A DNA stretch of 64,000 nt, taken from Shouchella clausii. GTDB lineage: Bacteria > Bacillota > Bacilli > Bacillales > Bacillaceae_D. The DNA is taken from contig NZ_CP019985.1 of the NCBI RefSeq assembly GCF_002250115.1, forward strand, positions 2,790,001 through 2,854,000. The letters are read 5' to 3'. The translations under genes were made by a program, and so were the position numbers. The notes beneath the pieces are model-generated. The model saw nothing but the letters and a program-made list of their open reading frames with translations. It did no database searches and had not been told where the DNA came from. Below are positions 25,847 through 35,983 of this stretch, one piece after another; the stretch's first letter is position 1, and each line of letters begins with the position of its first letter.

Positions 25847-26338
25847 TTGAAGACATTTAAACTGTATGCATTGCAAGTGATTGACGGGCAAGGGGGGAAA
25901 ATGGAACAACACCCCATTCCTTTTAAAGACGGCCTCATTATCAATATGGAAAACGAAGACAAGACATGGTTTCTTGACGCAGTTGTCTCCAATGAGGATG
26001 CCCATTTTTTTGAAAGAGAACAGGAAGCAGAGCGCCATATACTCGTTAGTGTCGTCATTACGAGCAAAAACAACCACCCCGCGGTCATGATTACTTCCAT
26101 TGAAGCGATTACAGAATTGGATCAAGGAAAAAGTGTCGTATTAAAAGGGAAAATTGTTTCAGGCCGGGATGACGTGCTGGAGGATGTGTTTGAAGACATT
26201 CTTGCTGAAGGAATCGAACGGGCTGACGTGGTGGATGAATTTAAACGACGAGTCGAGAAGTTAGAGGCATATTCGGATAAAACCATTCAAGAAGTGTACC
26301 AAGACTTGAAAAAAGATAAAAATTACCATTTGCTTTGA
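25847..26338 (+). CDS. ywpF: YwpF-like family protein
   Basis: 163-residue soluble protein beginning MKTFKLYALQVIDGQ, with a beta-rich first half and a charged helical C-terminus. It matches the YwpF family of unknown function. TTG 25847 is the start, preceded by GGGGAGGAAGG. Followed by a terminator. Confidence 0.75.
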   Translation: MKTFKLYALQVIDGQGGKMEQHPIPFKDGLIINMENEDKTWFLDAVVSNEDAHFFEREQEAERHILVSVVITSKNNHPAVMITSIEAITELDQGKSVVLKGKIVSGRDDVLEDVFEDILAEGIERADVVDEFKRRVEKLEAYSDKTIQEVYQDLKKDKNYHLL

Positions 26339-26345
26339 CAAAAGC

Positions 26346-26383
26346 AAAAGCAACGGGAGGCGCGTTCTTCCGTTGCTTTTTTC
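26346..26383 (+). terminator. Terminator of ywpF
   Basis: AAAAGCAACGG...CCGTTGCTTTT stem ending in T6. Confidence 0.88.
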
Positions 26384-26463
26384 GTGGGCGGGCGTGTTGT
26401 ATAGCTTTATCGTTTTTGCTCCATAATAACAGGAAAATGAGTGGAAAAAGGAGCGCCGTGATT

Positions 26464-27678
26464 GTGGGAAAAACAAAGAAAACATGGGGGTTGCTATCCC
26501 TTGCCTCCGTGCCGCTAGTCATGACGCTTGGAAACTCGATGTTGATTCCAGTGCTGCCGACTATTGGAAAACAATTGCAAATAAGTTCTTTTATGGTTAG
26601 TCTTCTTATTACTGTTTATTCTGTGGTTGCAATCGTGTTTATTCCTATTGCGGGCTATATTTCTGACCATGTAGGGCGAAAGCCGGTCATTATCCCAAGT
26701 TTAATTATTGCCGGGATTGGCGGGCTAATGGCCGGGTTAGCCGCATGGAAAATGGACAATGCTTATTGGGTCATTTTAATTGGCCGGCTGTTGCAAGGAA
26801 TTGGGGCAGCTGGGGCATCGCCGATTGTGATGCCATTTGTCGGTGATTTATTTAAAAACAACCAAGATGTCAGTGAAGGGTTAGGCATAATTGAGACTGC
26901 TAATACATTTGGCAAAGTGCTAAGCCCGATTTTTGGGGCCGTACTTGCTTCTATTATTTGGTACTTGCCGTTTTTTTCATTTCCTATTTTTTGTTTTGTC
27001 TCCATTTTTCTTGTCTTATTTTTAGTAGAAAGCCCGCCTTTAGCGAAAAAGCCGACAAACTTAGCGCGTTTTTTAAAGTCGATGAAAAAGATCTTTAAAC
27101 GGGAAGGGCGCTGGCTTTATGTAGTATTTTTTGTTGGTGGGATGTGCATGTACATTTTATTCGGCGTCCTTTTTTATTTGTCATCGTTTTTAGAAGAGAC
27201 GCACCATATTGATGGAATTAGGAAAGGCGTTATTTTAGCGTTTCCGTTAATGGCATTGTGCTTGACGTCGTATGGGACAGGGCGAATCATTGGCCAAGAC
27301 CAAATCAAAATGAAATGGATGACAGTAGCAGGATTGTGCCTTCTTGCTGTTTCGACGTTTGTCGTTTCGTTTAATAAGGAATTGTATGTAATGCTGACAG
27401 CACTTTTTGCAGCAGGGGTAGGCATTGGCGCGGCGCTACCGAGCCTGGATGCATTTGTGACAGAAGGGATTCCCATGGAACAGCGAGGGTCGGTGACATC
27501 GTTTTATAACAGCATGCGCTTTGTAGGTGTAGCGATTGGGCCGCCATTGTTTGCTCTTTTTATGAAAGGGAACCATTTCTGGACATTTACAGGGAATGCC
27601 CTTCTTGTCGTTTTGTCGGTTTTGCTTGTATTTTGGGGTGTACGGCCACATAAAAAAGTGTCGCAGACTTGGCAATAA
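26464..27678 (+). CDS. MFS drug-type efflux transporter
   Basis: About 404 residues with twelve predicted helices and the MFS signature after helix 2 (GYISDHVGRKPVI). The start LLSLASVPLVMTLGNSMLIPVLPTIG is typical of the DHA1/ACDE exporters related to YmfD (bacillibactin exporter), so the cargo could be a siderophore or drug; this is only a family-level guess. I choose GTG 26464 (AAAGGAG at 10 bases); GTG 26458 is possible. The longer ORF reading starts in the preceding terminator. Confidence 0.82.
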   Translation: MGKTKKTWGLLSLASVPLVMTLGNSMLIPVLPTIGKQLQISSFMVSLLITVYSVVAIVFIPIAGYISDHVGRKPVIIPSLIIAGIGGLMAGLAAWKMDNAYWVILIGRLLQGIGAAGASPIVMPFVGDLFKNNQDVSEGLGIIETANTFGKVLSPIFGAVLASIIWYLPFFSFPIFCFVSIFLVLFLVESPPLAKKPTNLARFLKSMKKIFKREGRWLYVVFFVGGMCMYILFGVLFYLSSFLEETHHIDGIRKGVILAFPLMALCLTSYGTGRIIGQDQIKMKWMTVAGLCLLAVSTFVVSFNKELYVMLTALFAAGVGIGAALPSLDAFVTEGIPMEQRGSVTSFYNSMRFVGVAIGPPLFALFMKGNHFWTFTGNALLVVLSVLLVFWGVRPHKKVSQTWQ

Positions 27679-27743
27679 TAGACGCATTAACCGCAATTGG
27701 CTATACTTTTAACAAAAGAGGAAATCGAAAAAGGCGGTTGTGT

Positions 27744-28226
27744 ATGGAACAATTTATTGATCCCCAAGGGCAAAAGGTGAAACTCGTTCTCGGGAAGGAA
27801 GAGCGATTTACAGAGGCGGCGGGGCACGTGCTTGTACTTCCCCGTTTTCACCAGCAGTGGGTGCTCACTGAACACCGAGAGCGTGGCTATGAATTCCCAG
27901 GCGGAAAAGTAGAAAATGGCGAGACGACAAAAGATGCGGCGGTGCGTGAAGTTTGGGAAGAGACAGGTGCACATATTGGCACCATCGTTTATATTGGCCA
28001 ATATCAAGTAGAGGGGCGGTCGGGAACGTCTTTTTGCAAAGATATTTTTGCAGGCATTGTCACTGAAATGGAAGAAAAAGATTGCTATATGGAAACAAAG
28101 GGGCCTCTTTTGCTAAAGGAGCTTCCAGCTGCCTTGAAAGAGGACCCTCGTTTTAGCTTTATTATGAAAGACGAAGTTGTTCCCAAAGCGACTGCCTATG
28201 CAATCGCACAAGGGATTGTTTCGTAG
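27744..28226 (+). CDS. ytkD: Nudix hydrolase YtkD
   Basis: 160-residue Nudix hydrolase; B. subtilis YtkD (158 aa) hydrolyses 8-oxo-dGTP/dGTP and can remove pyrophosphate from RNA 5' ends. The Nudix box reads GGKVENGETT...REVWEETGA with the full G-x5-E-x7-REUxEExGU pattern. ATG 27744; weak RBS (AAGGCGG). As in B. subtilis it lies next to the ytl ABC importer, here convergent with it. Confidence 0.9.
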   Translation: MEQFIDPQGQKVKLVLGKEERFTEAAGHVLVLPRFHQQWVLTEHRERGYEFPGGKVENGETTKDAAVREVWEETGAHIGTIVYIGQYQVEGRSGTSFCKDIFAGIVTEMEEKDCYMETKGPLLLKELPAALKEDPRFSFIMKDEVVPKATAYAIAQGIVS

Positions 28227-28251
28227 CATGAGAAAGAGTACAAGGGCATGC

Positions 28252-29049
28252 TTAACGGTGATGCTCAGTTATCCGTTTTTCTAAGCGCTCGACTGCAATG
28301 TACATAAGCGTGGCCAAAAGCGCGATGACGAGCAAGCTCATGAACACTAAGTTAAAGTTAAATACTTGGAATCCATAGATGATTAAGTAGCCTAACCCTT
28401 GCTTGCTAACGAGGAATTCACCGACAATGACGCCGACCCACGATAACCCTACATTCATTTTTAGCGTTGAAACAATTACCGGTATCGTTGCTGGATACAC
28501 GACGTGGCGGAATTGTTGCCATTTGGATGCAGAAAATGTTTGCAGTACTTTCAAATAGTTGTCATCTACTTCTTTAAATGCTGTGTAAACAACCATTGTT
28601 GTAATGATGACGGAAACGAGCATGCCCATAGCAATGACAGAAGTCATGTTTGGCCCAAGCCCAACAATCAAAATCGGGCCAATCGCTACTTTTGGCATTG
28701 AATTTAATATGACTAAAAATGGGTCAAGGATTTCAGCCAACTTTTTCGACCACCAAAGCAAAGCTGCCAATAACGTCCCAGCAACGGTGCCTAGGAGAAA
28801 GCCAAGAACCGTTTCAAACATCGTCACCCCGGTATGGAGCCATAGCGTTCCGGCGACGATATGCTCATAAAGCAAACTGACGATTCGTGAGGGCATGCTA
28901 AATAGCAGCGGGTCGATTAATGCTAAACGTGAGGCTGTTTCCCAACCAATTACAAGAGCAAATACAATCGCTAGCTGTGTGAGGCGAATGAACCGTTTTT
29001 CCTTTTGACGGGTAGTCATGTAGCGTTGGTGCAAATCATGTGGTGTCAA
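28252..29049 (-). CDS. ytlD: ABC importer permease YtlD (SsuC/TauC type)
   Basis: 265-residue permease with six predicted helices and the EAA loop ([22 protein letters not shown]). Family imports sulfonates, nitrate, thiamine precursors or related compounds; the B. subtilis substrate is not certain. The ORF extends to 29115, but the most sensible start is TTG 29049, 10 bases after AAGGAG, overlapping the ytlC end by 14 bases; ATG 29019 has no ribosome site. Last gene of the ytlA-ytlC-ytlD operon. Confidence 0.85.
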   Translation of the reverse strand: MTPHDLHQRYMTTRQKEKRFIRLTQLAIVFALVIGWETASRLALIDPLLFSMPSRIVSLLYEHIVAGTLWLHTGVTMFETVLGFLLGTVAGTLLAALLWWSKKLAEILDPFLVILNSMPKVAIGPILIVGLGPNMTSVIAMGMLVSVIITTMVVYTAFKEVDDNYLKVLQTFSASKWQQFRHVVYPATIPVIVSTLKMNVGLSWVGVIVGEFLVSKQGLGYLIIYGFQVFNFNLVFMSLLVIALLATLMYIAVERLEKRITEHHR

Positions 29050-29794
29050 GTCGTTCCAACTCCTTCCAAATGAGCTGAAATTGATTGTTGAATTCTGGAT
29101 GGTTTCGGGCCTCAAAAGGAGAAAGTTGTCTTAATGCTTGTGGAACAGAAAAAATTTGTGCGACACGGCCGGGCTTTTGGGTGAACAAAACGATCCGGTC
29201 GCTCATTGCAATCGCTTCGCCAATATCATGCGTTACAAGAATGGCTGTTTTCTGTTCCGACTTCAACGTGTTAAAAACGAGCTCCTCCAGCTTGAGTTTT
29301 GTTTGTTGGTCCAATGCGGAAAAAGGTTCATCAAGCAATAGCAGCGATGGGTCAGTAGCTAACATGCGGACAAGGGCGACACGTTGGCGCATTCCTCCTG
29401 AAAGCGCTTGTGGACGCTCATGCCGTTTATCGCTAAGGCCAAAGCGGTTTAGCCATCGCAGCGCTTTTTTTGCTGACAACTCTGTATAGCTGCCGCGAAT
29501 CCGTTGGCCAATGGTAATGTTGTCTTCAATCGTTAGCCAAGGAAACAGATAATCGTGTTGCAGCATATAGCCAATTTGGCCATTATTGGCGGTATCAAGA
29601 GACAGCGATCCTTCGGTCTGTTCCAGCAATCCTGCAATGATCGAAAGGATCGTTGTTTTGCCGCAACCACTGGGGCCAATGAATGAGACAAATTCCCCTT
29701 CTTTTACTTCAAGGGAAACATCTTTTAATGCTTGAAAAGCACCTGATTCGTTGACGTAAGTGAAAGAAAGTCGGTCAATGCGTAAGGATGCCAT
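29036..29794 (-). CDS. ytlC: ABC importer ATPase YtlC
   Basis: 252-residue ATPase of the SsuB/TauB type: Walker [10 protein letters not shown], signature [11 protein letters not shown], Walker B LLLLDEP, Q-loop [13 protein letters not shown] 29794 with AAGGAGG. It sits between the substrate-binding lipoprotein gene (12 bases upstream) and the permease (overlap), so the three form one importer. Confidence 0.9.
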   Translation of the reverse strand: MASLRIDRLSFTYVNESGAFQALKDVSLEVKEGEFVSFIGPSGCGKTTILSIIAGLLEQTEGSLSLDTANNGQIGYMLQHDYLFPWLTIEDNITIGQRIRGSYTELSAKKALRWLNRFGLSDKRHERPQALSGGMRQRVALVRMLATDPSLLLLDEPFSALDQQTKLKLEELVFNTLKSEQKTAILVTHDIGEAIAMSDRIVLFTQKPGRVAQIFSVPQALRQLSPFEARNHPEFNNQFQLIWKELERLDTT

Positions 29795-29806
29795 GATCGT
29801 GCCTCC

Positions 29807-30793
29807 TTATTCCATTCCTTGTTTGCTAATTTCATCATTGACAAGTTCACTAAAGGGAATCGGTTCCGGTAGCTCTCCTGCTTCTTCCATGATTTCAAGC
29901 AACTGTGCCCACGCTTCTTCTGTTAAAACAGGATCTTCTGCATAAGAGCCTTGCTCTTTATAGCGTTCGACTGAACTTGCTAAAATGGCAATAGGGGTGT
30001 CTTCAAAAAAGGGCTCAATCGCTTTAGCCGTTTCTTCAGGAGACTGTGATTGGATTTGTTTTTGTCCTTCATAAAGGGCTGCGCTAAAGCGGACGAACAA
30101 GTCGGCATTTTGGTCCAGGACACTCTGTTTGGCCATAAAAGAAGTGTAGGGGACTTGCTTAGCTTCAGTGCCGAAAGAGGCAACAACTGTACCGATTCCT
30201 TCTTCTTCAAAAAGCGATGCTTGTGGCTCAAACAATTGGACATAATCGCCTGTGCCAGAAGCGAAAGAACTGGAGATGTTGGCGAACTCGATATTCTGCA
30301 AAAGCTCTAAGTCTGCGTGAGGGTCGATGTTATGCTGTTTAAGCACATATTCGCCAACCATTTGCGGCATGCCGCCTTTGCGTTGGCCTAAAAACGTACT
30401 TCCCTTCAAATCTTCCCACTGAAAATCGCCTGTATCTTCTCTGGCAACGAGAAAGGTTCCATCTGTTTGCGTCAATGCTGCAAAGTTAATCGCCGGATCA
30501 GCAGCTTCCTGGGAAGCGACATAAATGGATGTTTCTGACCCCACTAGAGCGATTTCCGCCCCGTCAGATAAAAGGGAAGTCATCGTTTTATCGCCTCCCC
30601 AAGTCGTAGTCAGTTCGATGTCAATCCCGTTATCGGCAAAATAGCCTTCGGCGATTGCGAGATAAAAAGGGGCGTAGAAGACAGACCGAGTCACTTCGGC
30701 AACACGCACCGTTTCTTTGTCCGTATTTTGGCCACATGCCGCCAAAAGAAGGCAGGCAATCGCTGTGCCAATAGCAATATTTCGTTTTTTCAC
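29807..30793 (-). CDS. ytlA: ABC importer substrate-binding lipoprotein YtlA
   Basis: 328-residue lipoprotein: signal MKKRNIAIGTAIACLLLAAC with Cys 20 as the lipidated residue, then an NMT1/SsuA-type periplasmic-binding fold (FYAPFYLAIAEGYFADNGIDIEL, GGDKTMTSLLSDGAEIALVG). GTG 30793 start after AAAAGGAG. Family members bind pyrimidine or sulfonate ligands; not decidable here. First gene of a minus-strand operon, divergent from ytmA. Confidence 0.88.
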   Translation of the reverse strand: MKKRNIAIGTAIACLLLAACGQNTDKETVRVAEVTRSVFYAPFYLAIAEGYFADNGIDIELTTTWGGDKTMTSLLSDGAEIALVGSETSIYVASQEAADPAINFAALTQTDGTFLVAREDTGDFQWEDLKGSTFLGQRKGGMPQMVGEYVLKQHNIDPHADLELLQNIEFANISSSFASGTGDYVQLFEPQASLFEEEGIGTVVASFGTEAKQVPYTSFMAKQSVLDQNADLFVRFSAALYEGQKQIQSQSPEETAKAIEPFFEDTPIAILASSVERYKEQGSYAEDPVLTEEAWAQLLEIMEEAGELPEPIPFSELVNDEISKQGME

Positions 30794-30889
30794 GAGTCTT
30801 TCACTCCTTTTAATTGCCTTTGCCTTTGCTTACACTATGCACGCACAAAAAAAAGGGTGTTTGCCCATTTTAATAAAAGGGGTTTTTTT

Positions 30890-31672
30890 ATGATCATCAC
30901 AAAAGAACGTGTTCCGTCGCCCCATCCGAATATTCATTTATACGAGACATCTTACAAAAGTGGCGCGTTAACGGTGTACGGTTTATTAGCAGAACCGAAG
31001 TCTCGAAACAAACAACCAGGGTTGTTGTATTTGCGCGGAGGCATTAAATCAGTGGGCATGGTCAGAACACAGCGTGTCATCCAGTGGGCTCACGAGGGAT
31101 TTGTAGTGTTTGCTCCTTATTACCGGGGTAATCGCGGTGGCGAAGGCAGAGAGGACTTTTGTGGAGATGATCGTGTTGACGCATACAGCGGTTTTGATCT
31201 GCTAAGCAGCCATCCTCTTGTTGAAAAAGAGGCGGGCGTCCATGTAGTGGGGTTTTCAAGAGGGGGCATCATGGCGCTTTGGACAGGGCTTATGCGGCCA
31301 GAAGCGACTAGCATTGTCTGTTGGAGTGGCGTAACCGATATGGTATTAACCTATAAGGAGCGCGTTGACTTGCGGAGAATGATGAAACGCGTGATTGGTG
31401 GAACGCCGTGGAAACGACCAGAACTATATGAAAAACGAACACCACTTCGCCATTTAAGCGATTTTCGTCCCCCGCTTCTTTTCATACATGGCGAAAAAGA
31501 TGAGCATGTATCGATTGTACACGCTCAAAAAGGGCTGCGCGCAGCCAAGGGTAGCCAGAATGCCGAATCATGGTTTTTCGCTGATTTTTCCCATCACTTC
31601 CCAGCCGAAGAGCAAGAAAAAGTATTGAGAAAGGCAGCGTCATGGATGAAGGCAAAACATCACTCAGGCTGA
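30890..31672 (+). CDS. ytmA: Alpha/beta hydrolase YtmA
   Basis: 260-residue S9-peptidase-like hydrolase: nucleophile elbow GFSRGG, acid in HGEKDEHV, His in FSHHFPA. It matches B. subtilis YtmA in sequence and location next to ytlACD. Substrate unknown. ATG 30890 follows AAAAGGGG; the longer upstream reading runs into the ytlA promoter region. Confidence 0.85.
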   Translation: MIITKERVPSPHPNIHLYETSYKSGALTVYGLLAEPKSRNKQPGLLYLRGGIKSVGMVRTQRVIQWAHEGFVVFAPYYRGNRGGEGREDFCGDDRVDAYSGFDLLSSHPLVEKEAGVHVVGFSRGGIMALWTGLMRPEATSIVCWSGVTDMVLTYKERVDLRRMMKRVIGGTPWKRPELYEKRTPLRHLSDFRPPLLFIHGEKDEHVSIVHAQKGLRAAKGSQNAESWFFADFSHHFPAEEQEKVLRKAASWMKAKHHSG

Positions 31673-31714
31673 GGCAAACGTGTTAGCCGGTACGAACAAG
31701 GAAACGACGACAAT

Positions 31715-31855
31715 GGGAGCGTTTGTCTCGGTCATATGCTTTAAAACTGTCGTTTTATCCGCAAGAAAACAGATGCTCATGAACCCCTGTTCTTTCGCAT
31801 CTTCTATCGGCCGCACTCCGCGTCTGACAAACATTTTCTATCAGTATGAGTGCGG
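31715..31855. repeat. Dispersed structured repeat, copy B
   Basis: Related to the copy at 15811-15933 and in the same orientation, also in a gap between convergent genes (ytmA and pckA). It has about 36 extra bases after CATATGCTT compared with copy A. Stems: CCGCACTC (31811-31818) / GAGTGCGG (31848-31855), AGATGC/GCATCT and CTGATA/TGTCAG when read on the minus strand. A 76-codon ORF crossing it (31680-31910) is not convincing as a gene. Confidence 0.8.
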
Positions 31856-31877
31856 TATCGACTTTGTCGACAACCTC

Positions 31878-31905
31878 AAGCAGGCAGCTAAAAAGCTGCC
31901 TGCTT
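31878..31905. terminator. Hairpin between ytmA and pckA
   Basis: Perfect 11-bp stem AAGCAGGCAGC / GCTGCCTGCTT; T tracts are weak on both strands, so termination strength is uncertain. Confidence 0.6.
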
Positions 31906-31913
31906 ATTAAAGG

Positions 31914-33497
31914 TTATGAAAGGCGTGGTCCAGCAAGGCGGACGCTGTCTTTTGCTGCCGGAAAGGCAGAAAAATTTTCGTGGAACTGCTTAGCAAGCTG
32001 TAAGGCGGTTGTTTTATAAGCTGCTTCGTCCTTCCACACGCGGCGAGGGGTTAACAGCTCATCAGGGACTCCAGGGCAGTGTGTTGGGACATAAAGGCCA
32101 AAAATGGGATCGCACACTGTTTCAATCTCATCCAATTTTCCTTGTAAAGCCGCTTCTACCATGGCACGTGTATAAGCAAGCTTCATGCGTGTGCCAGTTC
32201 CATAGCTACCCCCTGTCCAGCCTGTGTTTACAAGAAACACTTGGACGTCGTCATTTTCCAATTTGTCCCCTAGCATAGTGGCGTACTCTTCTGGTTTGCG
32301 TGGCAAGAACGGAGCGCCAAAGCAAGTAGAAAATGTCGCTTCAGGTTGGGTAATGCCTCGTTCAGTTCCTGCTAGTTTGCTCGTGTAGCCAGATAGGAAA
32401 TGGTACATCGCTTGTTCTTTTGTCAACTTGCTGATTGGCGGCAATACGCCAAATGCATCAGCAGTCAAGAATATAATCGCTTTTGGAGGCCCGGCAACAC
32501 TAGGCAGCAAAGCATTTGGGATCGCTTCAAGCGGGTATGCAGCCCGCGTATTTTCCGTCAGCTCGCCGCATTTAAAGTCAGGTTTGCCCGTGTGTGGATC
32601 GACGACAACATTTTCAAGGACTGCCCCGAAAGCAATGGCGTTCCAAATTTGCGGTTCGCTTTCTTTTGAAAGGCCAATGCATTTGGCGTAGCAGCCTCCT
32701 TCAATGTTAAAGATGCCTTTTTCTGACCAGCCGTGCTCGTCATCGCCGATTAGGCGCCTATGTTCAGAAGCTGACAGTGTCGTTTTGCCGGTACCTGAGA
32801 GGCCAAAAAAGAGTGCCGTTTCTCCTTCATCGTTTGTGTTGGCTGAGCAGTGCATTGGCAGCACGCCTGCTTCAGGGAGCAAGTAATTCATCACGGAAAA
32901 GATCGCTTTTTTCATTTCACCGGCATATTCAGTACCGCCAATTAAAATAATGCGTTGCTCAAATGAGATGATGACAAACGCTTCTGAGCGAGTGCCGTCG
33001 ACAGATGGATCGGCTTTAAACGTCGGTGCGCTAATGATCGTAAATGGTTCCAAGCCATTGTTTGAAGGAGCTTGCTCACGAATAAATAGCTGTCTAGCAA
33101 ACAAGTGATGCCAAGCAAACTCATTTAAATACGTAATTGGCAGTTGGAAAGAAGGATCAGCGCCAGCGAAGCCAACGGATGCGTAACGGACCTCTTTTTG
33201 TTGCAAATAATGTAACACTTTGTCTTTTAACCGGGTGAACACTTCCGATGAAATGGGCTTATTCGTTGTGCCCCAATGAATGGAATCTCTAGACGTTGGT
33301 TCATCGACAATAAACTTGTCTTGAGGCGAGCGGCCAGTGTAAAGGCCTGTTTTGACAGCAAGTGCGCCAGAATCGGTCAATATGCCTTCGTTCCGTTGGA
33401 GCGCATGCTCGACGAGTGTCGGGGCAGGCAATTGGCGCAACGTTTTAGGACTTGAAAGCAATTGTTCTAGTAAAGCTGAACGGTGAAGCATTTTCAT
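31914..33497 (-). CDS. pckA: Phosphoenolpyruvate carboxykinase (ATP)
   Basis: Gluconeogenic enzyme, oxaloacetate + ATP to PEP + ADP + CO2. 527 residues, same length as B. subtilis PckA. Motifs: [12 protein letters not shown] (P-loop), IGDDEHGWS, the NIEGGCYAK catalytic segment and [16 protein letters not shown] 33497 with AAAAGGAG. A promoter carrying a CcpN-type site lies upstream, and metK is divergent, as in B. subtilis. Confidence 0.96.
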   Translation of the reverse strand: MKMLHRSALLEQLLSSPKTLRQLPAPTLVEHALQRNEGILTDSGALAVKTGLYTGRSPQDKFIVDEPTSRDSIHWGTTNKPISSEVFTRLKDKVLHYLQQKEVRYASVGFAGADPSFQLPITYLNEFAWHHLFARQLFIREQAPSNNGLEPFTIISAPTFKADPSVDGTRSEAFVIISFEQRIILIGGTEYAGEMKKAIFSVMNYLLPEAGVLPMHCSANTNDEGETALFFGLSGTGKTTLSASEHRRLIGDDEHGWSEKGIFNIEGGCYAKCIGLSKESEPQIWNAIAFGAVLENVVVDPHTGKPDFKCGELTENTRAAYPLEAIPNALLPSVAGPPKAIIFLTADAFGVLPPISKLTKEQAMYHFLSGYTSKLAGTERGITQPEATFSTCFGAPFLPRKPEEYATMLGDKLENDDVQVFLVNTGWTGGSYGTGTRMKLAYTRAMVEAALQGKLDEIETVCDPIFGLYVPTHCPGVPDELLTPRRVWKDEAAYKTTALQLAKQFHENFSAFPAAKDSVRLAGPRLS

Positions 33498-33534
33498 GTT
33501 TTAATAGCTCCTTTTTGCAATTTTAAGTGGCTTT

Positions 33535-33570
33535 AGTATAACACATTTTATTTAATAGTCCATACTAAAG
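33535..33570 (-). promoter_or_regulatory. pckA promoter with CcpN-like operator and inverted repeat
   Basis: Minus strand: TGGACT (33562-33557), 16-base spacer, TATACT (33540-33535). The -10 lies inside TGTGTTATACT (33545-33535), which fits every position of the published CcpN consensus TRTGHYATAYW as I recall it. A 9-bp inverted repeat CTTTAGTAT/ATACTAAAG (33531-33539, 33562-33570) brackets the promoter. Confidence 0.65.
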
Positions 33571-33751
33571 TGAATAAATATGTCATTCTTTTTTAGATTA
33601 GGCGGTAAAGCAAGTAGGCTGGTAAAAAGCTTTTAGAAATGCCTTTTCTTCTATGGTGGAATATGTTAAACTTAGTCGCGAAACGAACGAAGCGCCAGCA
33701 TCCTCTAACAAAGGGAACGCTGGGTGTTATCGAGATGCAGTTAACATAACG

Positions 33752-33907
33752 CTTTTATCCAGAGATGGCGGAGGGACAGGCCCGAAGAAGCCCAGCAACC
33801 AACACGATAACGTGTAAAGGTGCTAACCTGCAGAATGCTCGGCGTTCTGGAAGATAAGAGGCGAAAGGTAAATGGACAGCCCTTTTCCTCATGGAAAAGG
33901 GCTTTTG
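33752..33907 (+). promoter_or_regulatory. SAM-I (S-box) riboswitch of metK
   Basis: Typical S-box aptamer from about 33752 to 33860: CTTTTATCCAGAGA...GGAGGGACAGGCCC...AAGCCCAGCAACC...AAAGGTGCTAACCTG...GATAAGAG, with P1 formed by TATC/GATA and flanking bases. The expression platform is a terminator AGCCCTTTTCC-tcat-GGAAAAGGGCT-TTT (33878-33907). High SAM should favour termination before metK. Confidence 0.95.
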
Positions 33908-34035
33908 TTGTGCCCAAGGCTTTTGCGCCGACTACACGCCTTTGCAAGACAAAAACAAACGAGGCGGATAACCCTCTGTATTGTTCGTTCTATTTGGGCT
34001 AAGCAACAGGCCGTATTAAAAGGAGGAGCTGCACA

Positions 34036-35253
34036 ATGTCTGTAAAAAGAGGTAGACATTTATTTACATCTGAATCTGTTACGGAAGGGCATCCTGATAA
34101 AATTTGTGATCAAATTTCCGACGCTATATTAGATGAAATCTTAAAGAAAGACCCGAATGCACGAGTCGCTTGCGAAACGTCTGTCACTACTGGGTTGGTA
34201 CTCGTAGCAGGCGAGATTACGACAAATACGTATGTGGACATACCGAGTGTCGTTCGTCAAACGATTAAGGGAATTGGCTACACACGGGCCAAGTATGGTT
34301 TTGATGCAGAAACATGCGCCGTATTGACATCAATTGATGAACAATCTGCGGATATTGCACAAGGGGTGGACAAAGCTCTAGAAGCTCGTGAAGGACAAAT
34401 GACCGATGCGGAAATAGAAGCAATTGGCGCTGGTGACCAAGGGTTGATGTTTGGATTTGCAACCAATGAAACCGAAGAACTGATGCCTCTTCCTATCTCG
34501 CTTAGCCATAAACTTTCCCGTCGCCTAACGGAAGTCCGCAAAAATGGGACGCTTGGATATTTGCGTCCTGATGGGAAAACGCAAGTGACGATTGAATACG
34601 ATGAAAACGATACGCCGATTCGCGTCGATACGATTGTTCTTTCAACACAGCATGCTCCTGAAGTGACGCTCGAGCAAATTCAAGCAGACTTAAAAAAGCA
34701 TGTGATTGAAGCTGTCGTGCCAAGCGTGTTAATCGATGAAGAAACAAAATACTTTATTAATCCGACTGGCCGTTTTGTCATTGGCGGACCTCAGGGAGAT
34801 GCCGGCTTAACAGGGCGCAAAATCATTGTTGATACGTATGGCGGGTATGCTCGACATGGCGGTGGCGCTTTTTCTGGCAAGGATGCAACGAAAGTAGACC
34901 GTTCTGGCGCTTATGCCGCACGTTATGTAGCCAAAAATATTGTCGCAGCAGGCCTTGCTGATAAATGCGAAGTACAGCTCGCTTATGCAATTGGCGTTGC
35001 CCAGCCTGTTTCAATCGCTGTTAATACATTTGGGACTGGCAAAGCAGCGGAAGATGTCCTCGTCGAGTTGGTTCGCAAGCATTTTGATCTCCGTCCAGCT
35101 GGCATTATTCGCATGCTCGATTTGCGCCGCCCGATTTATAAGCAAACTGCTGCTTACGGCCATTTCGGTCGCACCGATGTCCCACTTCCATGGGAAGCGA
35201 CAGACAAGGCAGCCGCTTTAAAAGAAGATGTTTTAAAATTAGAAGCAAACTAA
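34036..35253 (+). CDS. metK: S-adenosylmethionine synthase
   Basis: 405-residue enzyme making SAM from methionine and ATP. Motifs: [32 protein letters not shown]. It shows near-identity to B. subtilis MetK in blocks. ATG 34036 follows AAGGAGG. Controlled by the S-box upstream, so product feedback at RNA level. Together with luxS (start of window) and tcyP/cysK it belongs to the sulfur-amino-acid network. Confidence 0.97.
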   Translation: MSVKRGRHLFTSESVTEGHPDKICDQISDAILDEILKKDPNARVACETSVTTGLVLVAGEITTNTYVDIPSVVRQTIKGIGYTRAKYGFDAETCAVLTSIDEQSADIAQGVDKALEAREGQMTDAEIEAIGAGDQGLMFGFATNETEELMPLPISLSHKLSRRLTEVRKNGTLGYLRPDGKTQVTIEYDENDTPIRVDTIVLSTQHAPEVTLEQIQADLKKHVIEAVVPSVLIDEETKYFINPTGRFVIGGPQGDAGLTGRKIIVDTYGGYARHGGGAFSGKDATKVDRSGAYAARYVAKNIVAAGLADKCEVQLAYAIGVAQPVSIAVNTFGTGKAAEDVLVELVRKHFDLRPAGIIRMLDLRRPIYKQTAAYGHFGRTDVPLPWEATDKAAALKEDVLKLEAN

Positions 35254-35266
35254 GAAAAACAGTATG

Positions 35267-35303
35267 AAAGCCTGCCGGCTCGTTTTGCCGGCAGGCTTTT
35301 TAA
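35267..35303 (+). terminator. Terminator of metK
   Basis: AGCCTGCCGGC / GCCGGCAGGCT 11-bp stem and T5. Confidence 0.92.
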
Positions 35304-35350
35304 CATTGGTGTGTGATTGCGATTGCTTTGTGCCTTCACGAGCATAGCAA

Positions 35351-35890
35351 CTATTGATCGCTGCTTTTTGTCGCTGTCTGTTGCTGCAACGATTTGTAGT
35401 ATTGGCCTTTTTCTACGTATTCCTGGCGAATCCGTGCCATTTCTTTTTTGTCTGTTTCATTTAAAGGACGGACGACTTTTGCAGGCCGTCCAAAAGCAAG
35501 TGTTCCAGGCGGAATCGACTTACCAGGAGGGACAAGGCTGCCGGCGCCAATAAATGCGCCCTCGCCAATTTCGGCGCCGTCTAGAATCGTGGAGCCCATG
35601 CCAATCAGTGCTTGTTTACGGATGATCGCGCTATGGAGCATTGCTTGATGACCTATTGTGACATCATCTTCAATAATTAGTGGCGAATGGGGGCTTTGGT
35701 GGAGCATTGATTGATCTTGAATATTGACACGTTTTCCAATGATTGTCGGGGCGACATCACCGCGAATAACTGTATGGAACCATACGCTTGATTGAGCACC
35801 AATTGTAACATCGCCTGTGACGATCGCTCCCTCGGCTAAGTATACAGACGGGTCAATAGTTGGAACAACACCTTTGTATGGAAGGATCAT
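35351..35890 (-). CDS. ytoA: Gamma-carbonic anhydrase-like hexapeptide protein YtoA
   Basis: 179-residue left-handed beta-helix protein with many hexapeptide repeats (GAIVTGDVTIGAQSSVWFHTV, IIEDDVTIGHQAMLHS). His residues in the expected metal positions (HTVIRGD, GHQAMLH) put it in the gamma-carbonic anhydrase/YrdA group; activity unproven. ATG 35890 with AAAGGATG. Divergent from ytpA. Confidence 0.87.
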   Translation of the reverse strand: MILPYKGVVPTIDPSVYLAEGAIVTGDVTIGAQSSVWFHTVIRGDVAPTIIGKRVNIQDQSMLHQSPHSPLIIEDDVTIGHQAMLHSAIIRKQALIGMGSTILDGAEIGEGAFIGAGSLVPPGKSIPPGTLAFGRPAKVVRPLNETDKKEMARIRQEYVEKGQYYKSLQQQTATKSSDQ

Positions 35891-35983
35891 GTTGTCACAT
35901 CCTTTTCGTTTAATAAAAAAACAGCTATACTAAGTGTAACGCATAATGTAGCGAAGCAACAGCTTGTATAAGGAGGAGTGGCT

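Noticed and set aside
29050-29115. Longer ytlD reading from 29115
   Set aside because: It would overlap ytlC by 80 bases and has no SD; TTG 29049 has one.
31680-31910. 76-codon ORF between ytmA and pckA
   Set aside because: It runs through the dispersed repeat and the following hairpin, has no ribosome site and does not resemble a protein family.
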